A stretch of 5,642 bases of DNA from positions 5,077 to 10,718 of the forward strand of contig DDBE01000232.1 in NCBI GenBank assembly GCA_002332715.1, written 5' to 3'. The stretch is from Flavobacteriales bacterium UBA2040 (GTDB lineage Bacteria; Bacteroidota; Bacteroidia; Flavobacteriales_D; Crocinitomicaceae). Both the position numbers and the translations under genes were made by a program. Numbering within the stretch: position 1 is the stretch's first letter; each line of letters opens with the position of its first letter. Shown piece after piece: positions 1 through 5,642 of this stretch. The notes under the pieces were generated by a model, which did not search any database, had not been told where the DNA came from, and worked only from the letters and a program-made list of their open reading frames with translations.

Positions 1-882
1 CCTGTTATCCAAGCAGCAGTGGAGAAATTCTTCGGAAAAGCACCTTCAAAAGGAGTTAATCCAGATGAGGTTGTTGCTTTAGGAGCAGCTATCCAAGGTG
101 GAGTTCTTACTGGAGAAGTGAAAGATGTCTTATTATTAGATGTATCTCCACTTTCTTTAGGAATCGAAACAATGGGTGGTGTATTCACGAAATTAATCGA
201 AGCGAATACAACAATTCCAACGAAAAAATCAGAAGTGTTCTCTACGGCATCAGATAATCAACCTTCAGTTGATATCCACGTATTGCAAGGAGAACGTTCA
301 ATGGCAACAGACAACAAAACGTTGGGTCGTTTCCAATTGACAGACATTCCACCAGCACAGCGAGGAACTCCTCAAATTGAAGTAACATTCGATATTGATG
401 CAAACGGAATCATGCATATCTCAGCGAAAGACAAAGGAACTGGAAAAGAACAATCAATCAAGATTGAAGCTTCATCTGGATTGTCAGATGCAGATATCGA
501 AAAAATGAAAGCAGAAGCTGCTGCTCACGCTGATGAAGATACGAAGAGAAGAGAAGAAGCGGACACGGTAAACAAAGCCGATTCGTTGATTTTCCAAACG
601 GAACGTCAAATGACGGAATACGGAGATAAAATTCCAGCTGACAAAAAACAAGCAATCGAAGATGCTTTGGCGGAATTGAAAACACAGTTCGAAGCGAAGA
701 ATATGGAGAATTTGCAACCGGCAATGGACAAATTAAACGAAGTATTCCAAGCGGCTTCACAAGATATGTACAATGCAGGAAACGAAGGAGGTGAAGCAGG
801 TGCTGAACCAACTGGCGATGCAGGTGCTGGAGAAGAAGAAGTAACTGATGTTGACTTCGAAGAAGTAGAAGATCAGAAGTAA
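1..882 (+). CDS. dnaK: Molecular chaperone DnaK (Hsp70), C-terminal 293 residues; 5' end outside the window
   Basis: DnaK is the cytoplasmic ATP-driven Hsp70 chaperone. It binds unfolded segments and works with DnaJ and GrpE. The frame is open from base 1, so the apparent GTG start at 19 is internal. Residues 1-41 of the fragment are the end of the nucleotide-binding domain ([15 protein letters not shown], then [15 protein letters not shown]). Residues 42-48 are the conserved interdomain linker DVLLLDV. Residues 49 to about 158 are the beta-sandwich substrate-binding domain ([40 protein letters not shown]). About 160-258 form the charged helical lid. A Gly/Ala/Glu-rich stretch follows, then the [16 protein letters not shown] tail. 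By the linker position in E. coli DnaK, roughly 346 residues are missing to the left. The body is intact, without frameshifts. A terminator follows 27 bp after the stop, so dnaK ends its transcript here. Identity is essentially certain. Confidence 0.98.
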   Translation, partial: PVIQAAVEKFFGKAPSKGVNPDEVVALGAAIQGGVLTGEVKDVLLLDVSPLSLGIETMGGVFTKLIEANTTIPTKKSEVFSTASDNQPSVDIHVLQGERSMATDNKTLGRFQLTDIPPAQRGTPQIEVTFDIDANGIMHISAKDKGTGKEQSIKIEASSGLSDADIEKMKAEAAAHADEDTKRREEADTVNKADSLIFQTERQMTEYGDKIPADKKQAIEDALAELKTQFEAKNMENLQPAMDKLNEVFQAASQDMYNAGNEGGEAGAEPTGDAGAGEEEVTDVDFEEVEDQK

Positions 883-908
883 TATTCGAACGAATACTAT
901 ATTGAAAG

Positions 909-939
909 AGCGTTGTCCTTAGTTGGGTAACGCTTTTTT
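909..939 (+). terminator. Rho-independent terminator of dnaK
   Basis: AGCGTT (909-914) pairs with AACGCT (929-934). The stem extends inward by G-T, T-G, C-G and C-G pairs to a TTAGTT loop (919-924), giving about 10 bp. A run of six T (934-939) follows at once, with more T-rich sequence after it. It lies 27 bp past the dnaK stop, on the same strand. Confidence 0.88.
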
Positions 940-1022
940 GGTTTTATTTTTTTGAAAAAAGAATACACTGCGCACCAATGAAAAGGTAAGCTTGGCAATA
1001 CATGATGTATCTATATCTCCTA

Positions 1023-1058
1023 AAAAGAAAAAGGTGACTCGATTAAAAGCCACCTTTT
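1023..1058 (-). terminator. Rho-independent terminator of katG
   Basis: Read on the minus strand, AAAAGGTG (1058-1051) pairs with CACCTTTT (1036-1029), closing a loop of about 14 bases. A T-rich tail follows (TTTTTCTTTTTA, about 1033-1022). It begins about 22 bp past the katG stop. On the plus strand the tail is poor in T, so it mainly serves katG. With the dnaK terminator it separates the two convergent genes. Confidence 0.82.
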
Positions 1059-1080
1059 CATTCTATTAAGATATCAAGTT

Positions 1081-3291
<2,211 letters not shown>

Positions 3292-3307
3292 TTATTAGTA
3301 TCTCTAA

Positions 3308-3315
3308 CAAATATA
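3308..3315 (-). promoter_or_regulatory. Possible katG -7 promoter element (TATATTTG)
   Basis: On the minus strand this octamer fits the Bacteroidota -7 consensus TAnnTTTG. It lies 31 bases upstream of the katG ATG, leaving room for a short leader. No clear TTG/TTTG -33 element stands 17-23 bases further upstream, and the region is very A/T-rich, so the match could be chance. Confidence 0.4.
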
Positions 3316-3337
3316 AAAAGAATGTGTTTATTAATTT

Positions 3338-3451
3338 TTATTTTAAATTTTTTATAACGTTTCTTGAATTCTAATTATAGTGCTGAATTAAATGCTAATC
3401 CATACAAAGATGCTAGCTTTGCAAATTGATAATGGTTAAAATTTAAAATAA
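3338..3451. repeat. 14-bp perfect inverted repeat, arms 86 bp apart, in the katG/peroxiredoxin gap
   Basis: TTATTTTAAATTTT (3338-3351) is the exact reverse complement of AAAATTTAAAATAA (3438-3451). The arms contain only A and T and lie in the 183-bp divergent gap, one near each gene start. The match is seen directly. A regulatory role is a guess, because A/T-only arms of this length can arise by chance in such sequence. Confidence 0.35.
3414..3421 (+). promoter_or_regulatory. Possible peroxiredoxin -7 promoter element (TAGCTTTG)
   Basis: TAGCTTTG fits the Bacteroidota -7 consensus TAnnTTTG and ends 38 bases before the peroxiredoxin ATG. It overlaps an imperfect dyad, CAAAG (3405-3409) with CTTTG (3417-3421), that could be an operator. 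No good TTG -33 element is seen at 17-23 bases upstream. The same octamer occurs before the gene at 5514. Confidence 0.42.
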
Positions 3452-3459
3452 GTATAAAA

Positions 3460-4090
3460 ATGTCAGTATTAGTAGGAAAAAAACTCCTTCATTCTTTGCT
3501 CCAGCAGCTGCAAATGGTGGAATAATTGAACAAGGCTTTTCATTGGTTGAATACATAGGAAAGAATCACGTATTGTTTTTCTTTTACCCAAAAGATTTCA
3601 CTTTTGTTTGCCCGTCAGAATTACATGCTTTCCAAGCAAAATTAGCAGATTTTGAAGCACGTGGTTGTAAAGTTGTTGCTTGTTCAACAGATACAGAAGA
3701 GTCGCATTGGGCTTGGTTGAATACGCCCAAATTTAGCGGTGGAATTCAAAGAGTAACTTATCCAATCGTTGCCGATACAACAAAAATGATTTCAGATACT
3801 TACGGTGTTTTGGCCGGTGAGTACAATTATTATATGGATGGTAAGTTTGTTGCAAACGGACCAATGATTGTGTACCGTGGTTTGTTTTTGATCGACAAAG
3901 AAGAAAAGGTGATGCATCAATTGGTGAACAACTTGCCTTTGGGAAGAAACGTTGATGAAGCTCTTCGTATGGTTGACGCTTTACCATTCTTCGAGGAGAA
4001 TGGTGAGGTTTGCCCAGCGAATTGGACAAAAGGAGACCAAGGAATGACAGCTTCTTTTCAGGGAGTGCTGAATACCTTTCGGTGAACTAA
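3460..4090 (+). pseudogene. 2-Cys peroxiredoxin (AhpC/Prx1 type), reading frame broken at two points
   Basis: The product would be a thiol peroxidase reducing hydrogen peroxide and organic hydroperoxides in the cytoplasm. The ATG at 3460 encodes MSVLVGKK, the usual start of the family, but after the seven-A run (3477-3483) this frame runs into TAA at 3523-3525. The rest of the protein lies in another frame from 3483 (TPSFFAPAAANGG) and stays open to TGA at 4083-4085. Near the end a second step is needed: after GV at 4062-4067 a third frame gives AEYLSVN and TAA at 4088-4090, a typical family C-terminus, whereas the current frame gives LNTFR. Adding one base at each site gives 210 residues. 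The peroxidatic Cys is at restored residue 51 (DFTFVCPSE), the conserved Arg at 140 (YRGLFLID) and the resolving Cys at 185 (GEVCPANW). Between the breaks the family sequence is uninterrupted, so the breaks are very recent or are sequencing errors. No ATG precedes the catalytic Cys in the main frame; only a TTG at 3543 could start it. The family is certain; the pseudogene status is not. Confidence 0.9.
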
Positions 4091-4110
4091 AAACATTTGA
4101 TTAATTAGCA

Positions 4111-4134
4111 TTACGCTTCCGTAAGGAAGTTACG
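4111..4134 (+). other. Small GTAA-loop hairpin flanked by TTACG direct repeats
   Basis: CTTCC (4116-4120) pairs with GGAAG (4125-4129) around a GTAA loop, a GNRA-type tetraloop in RNA. TTACG stands on both sides (4111-4115 and 4130-4134). It lies between the restored peroxiredoxin stop and the terminator, in the 3' untranslated RNA. No T-run follows, so it is not itself a terminator. Its role is unknown. Confidence 0.3.
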
Positions 4135-4153
4135 AGGTTAATTTTCAGACGCT

Positions 4154-4193
4154 AAAAGCCCCGACAAGATTAAGTTTTTGTCGGGGCTTTTTT
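4154..4193 (+). terminator. Strong terminator of the peroxiredoxin gene, possibly bidirectional
   Basis: AAAAGCCCCGACAA (4154-4167) pairs perfectly with TTGTCGGGGCTTTT (4178-4191) around a 10-base loop. A run of six T (4188-4193) ends the stem on the plus strand. On the minus strand the stem ends in four T before AGC. The hairpin could therefore also stop transcripts of the esterase gene, whose stop codon lies about 100 bp away and which has no closer terminator that I can see. Confidence 0.93.
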
Positions 4194-4290
4194 AGTGCAA
4201 ATATTTTTCATGTAAGCGTTGAACTTATCATTAAGCCTCAAAAAGTTGTTCGCCGATTAGCTTCGTTGCTGTTTTCTGTGGTTTCTATTT

Positions 4291-5400
4291 TTAGAATTTA
4301 CTAATTACCAATCTCTCAGAATAACCAAACTCATTCTTCAACAAATAAACTCCTGAAGGTAAATCAAAGCTAAAATCATTAACTCCTTCTTTTAATATTA
4401 AAGTCTCCAATAATGTCCCGTTCAAATTGAACAACATAAACGTTTCATCAGAATCTGCAGTAATTTTCCATTTACCAGAACTTGGATTTGGAGAAATTGA
4501 GAAACTATAGTCTTTGACCAAGGGCTGTGTGCTCAAAGTCGGATTTGGATGTTGCCACTTATAGAAGAATCGCCAAATCTCTTTTGCTTCAGTAATATCA
4601 TTCACCGGTTCATACAGATAAATATGATCCGCACCATTCAATCTCCATAATTCAACTGAACCAGAAGGACTGCACGTATTGTAAACAAAGCGATCAACTG
4701 TTATTCCATCCGATGCAGTATTTGGCATTTGCGTACTATCAGCTGTTGCAGCACATCCGTGAACATTTCTCCAAAAATTCATTGTTTCCGGAACCAAACT
4801 TAAACTAGGTAATGAATTGGAATTATAAGGTACAGTTCCATCAGCGGTTCCATGTAAATGAATCACAGGTGTAGCATATGACGGAACGCAATTTGCAATA
4901 TCATCTGTTGGCATAGTTCCAGCCATTGGTCCAATCGCTGCAAATCTGTCGTTCAGGGCACAAGCTAAATGATGCGACATAATACCGCCCATCGAAAAAC
5001 CGGTAACATAAATTCTAGATGCATTGGCGTTTTGATTGTTCAACATTTCGTTAATCATCAAATTGAAAAAAGTGATGTCGTCTGCCGCGCTGCTCGCTAA
5101 AGTTCCATTATTCCATGCCGTTTGGCCAAAAATATTTGGAAGGGCATCGGGATAAATTGCAATTACTCTCGCCGTATCTGCAATCAAATTAAATCCTGCC
5201 AACGTCATCTGTTGTGCATTTCCACCGAGCCCATGTAAAATAAAAACTACAGGTAAATTCTCAGACGTTTGATAGTTTGCAGGAAGATATTTGTAATAAT
5301 TTCTTGAGACAGTGCCGACCATAATAGAATGTTGCGTCAATTGGGCAGACAAACTAAAGGTTAAGATCGCAGCAAGTAAAGCTGTAATGAATTGTTTCAT
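4291..5400 (-). CDS. Secreted PHB depolymerase/feruloyl-esterase-like hydrolase with T9SS C-terminal sorting domain
   Basis: This 369-residue protein is a predicted extracellular serine esterase. Residues 1 to about 19 are a signal peptide (MKQF, a hydrophobic core, then SLSA before Gln20). About 25-285 form an alpha/beta hydrolase of the LpqC/PHB-depolymerase type (COG3509-like). Visible parts are the oxyanion segment HGLGG (56-60), DDITFF (107-112), the nucleophile elbow GFSMG with Ser136, Asp187 in HLHGTADGTVPY and His259 in NGADH; these three would be the catalytic triad. A short linker (PNPTLSTQPLV) leads to a type A T9SS sorting domain at about 298-369, with SISPNPSSG, LFNLNGTLLE, LPSGVYLL and the final ERLVISKF. 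Such domains direct cargo across the outer membrane and are normally removed. The substrate cannot be told from sequence: polyhydroxyalkanoate, feruloylated or acetylated polysaccharide and other esters are possible. The ATG at 5400-5398 is chosen because the signal peptide follows directly. The gene converges with the peroxiredoxin gene and is divergent from the gene at 5514. Confidence 0.92.
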   Translation of the reverse strand: MKQFITALLAAILTFSLSAQLTQHSIMVGTVSRNYYKYLPANYQTSENLPVVFILHGLGGNAQQMTLAGFNLIADTARVIAIYPDALPNIFGQTAWNNGTLASSAADDITFFNLMINEMLNNQNANASRIYVTGFSMGGIMSHHLACALNDRFAAIGPMAGTMPTDDIANCVPSYATPVIHLHGTADGTVPYNSNSLPSLSLVPETMNFWRNVHGCAATADSTQMPNTASDGITVDRFVYNTCSPSGSVELWRLNGADHIYLYEPVNDITEAKEIWRFFYKWQHPNPTLSTQPLVKDYSFSISPNPSSGKWKITADSDETFMLFNLNGTLLETLILKEGVNDFSFDLPSGVYLLKNEFGYSERLVISKF

Positions 5401-5414
5401 AGAGTTGTTTTGCT

Positions 5415-5422
5415 CAAAAATA
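5415..5422 (-). promoter_or_regulatory. Possible esterase -7 promoter element (TATTTTTG)
   Basis: On the minus strand this octamer fits TAnnTTTG. It ends 14 bases before the esterase ATG, which implies a very short leader. No clear TTG -33 element is visible 17-23 bases upstream, so support is weak. Confidence 0.35.
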
Positions 5423-5462
5423 GAACATTTTCATCTCTATTTCATAAACCGTTCATAATAAA

Positions 5463-5496
5463 TTGAAGTGAACCACAAAACAAACCGTTAGCTTTG
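5463..5496 (+). promoter_or_regulatory. Probable promoter of the gene at 5514 (TTG, 23 bp, TAGCTTTG)
   Basis: TTG (5463-5465) and TAGCTTTG (5489-5496) match the two-part Bacteroidota promoter, TTG and TAnnTTTG, with a 23-bp spacer at the upper end of the range reported for Flavobacterium. The -7 octamer ends 17 bases before the ATG at 5514. It is the best two-part match in the window. Confidence 0.5.
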
Positions 5497-5513
5497 TTAT
5501 TTTAGTGCTGGAA

Positions 5514-5642
5514 ATGAAGAAAATATTATTTGTCCTGTTTGTTGTCCCAATTATATCCAATGCCCAAGGATGGATGCCCACTGGAGCTCGTTCAGGCGGT
5601 GTTTTAAACACCAGTTTGACCATAGTAGATAATTGGGCGTAT
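5514..5642 (+). CDS. Exported, probably outer-membrane protein, first 43 residues; 3' end outside the window
   Basis: The frame from the ATG at 5514 stays open to the window edge. Residues 1-17 form a clear signal peptide: MKK, a hydrophobic core and SNA before Gln18. The mature start, QGWMPTGARSGGVLNTSLTIVDNWAY, resembles the opening of Bacteroidota outer-membrane proteins of the PorV/PorQ or FadL-like kind, which begin with a GARS-x-G stretch followed by alternating residues and D-x-W-A. That resemblance is from memory and rests on few residues, so the family is uncertain; export is well supported. A promoter-like TTG/TAGCTTTG pair lies just upstream. There is no strong Shine-Dalgarno sequence, only GGAA directly before the ATG. 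It is divergent from the esterase gene across 113 bp. Confidence 0.68.
   Translation, partial: MKKILFVLFVVPIISNAQGWMPTGARSGGVLNTSLTIVDNWAY

Noticed and set aside
458..811. Minus-strand open frames opposite dnaK
   Set aside because: They are antisense to well-conserved dnaK codons, have no recognisable motif and lie in a clear coding region of the other strand.
19..882. GTG at 19 as a start for the first gene
   Set aside because: The same frame is open upstream to base 1 and encodes conserved DnaK sequence (PVIQAA), and the codon lies inside the nucleotide-binding domain. It is an internal valine codon.
998..1010. Short palindrome ATACAT-G-ATGTAT between the dnaK and katG terminators
   Set aside because: It is six base pairs, A/T-rich and lies between two convergent 3' ends where no promoter is expected. 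It is likely chance.
3361..3390. Possible PerR or OxyR box upstream of the peroxiredoxin gene
   Set aside because: ATTATAG at 3374-3380 resembles one half of a PerR box, but the other half matches poorly, and no ATAG/CTAT series with OxyR spacing was found.
3733..4029. Minus-strand open frame opposite the peroxiredoxin gene
   Set aside because: It is antisense to conserved Prx codons and shows no family resemblance.
5598..5612. Palindrome GGTGTTT-T-AAACACC
   Set aside because: It is exact, but it lies inside the coding sequence of the gene at 5514, where the codons read GGVLNT. No operator role is supported there.

Overview
The window comes from a low-GC member of the Bacteroidota, most likely Flavobacteriales. 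Four things point there: a DnaK tail ending in [16 protein letters not shown], a secreted esterase with a C-terminal type IX secretion (T9SS) sorting domain, A/T-rich leaders without Shine-Dalgarno sequences, and several TAnnTTTG octamers of the Bacteroidota -7 promoter type. The species cannot be fixed from this sequence.

Layout, left to right. (1) 1-882, plus strand: the 3' half of dnaK, open at the left edge, followed by a strong terminator (909-939). (2) 1081-3276, minus strand: complete katG catalase-peroxidase, converging on dnaK, with its own terminator at about 1023-1058. (3) 3460-4090, plus strand: an AhpC/Prx1-type 2-Cys peroxiredoxin gene, divergent from katG across 183 bp. Its frame is broken twice in this sequence. 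One base is missing in an A-run after codon 8, and one is missing close to the C-terminus. Restoring both gives a 210-residue protein of normal length. A perfect 14-bp terminator stem follows (4154-4193). (4) 4291-5400, minus strand: a secreted PHB-depolymerase/feruloyl-esterase-like alpha/beta hydrolase with signal peptide and T9SS domain. (5) 5514 to the right edge, plus strand: the first 43 codons of an exported, probably outer-membrane, protein, divergent from the esterase.

The first three genes form a stress and redox neighbourhood: DnaK refolds damaged proteins, KatG removes high hydrogen peroxide, and the peroxiredoxin scavenges low peroxide. Gene directions alternate, so each gene is probably transcribed alone. 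The only shared control regions are the two divergent gaps, 3277-3459 and 5401-5513. The esterase and the protein at the right edge belong to the cell-envelope and secretion side of the genome and have no evident link to the peroxide genes.

No gap between genes exceeds about 200 bp. I see no tRNA, rRNA, CRISPR array, insertion sequence or attachment site. The most noteworthy observation is the doubly frame-broken peroxiredoxin. Its first break lies on an A_AAA_AAA heptamer in the phase needed for -1 slippage, but sequencing error or recent gene decay are simpler explanations. I found no convincing new biological system here.
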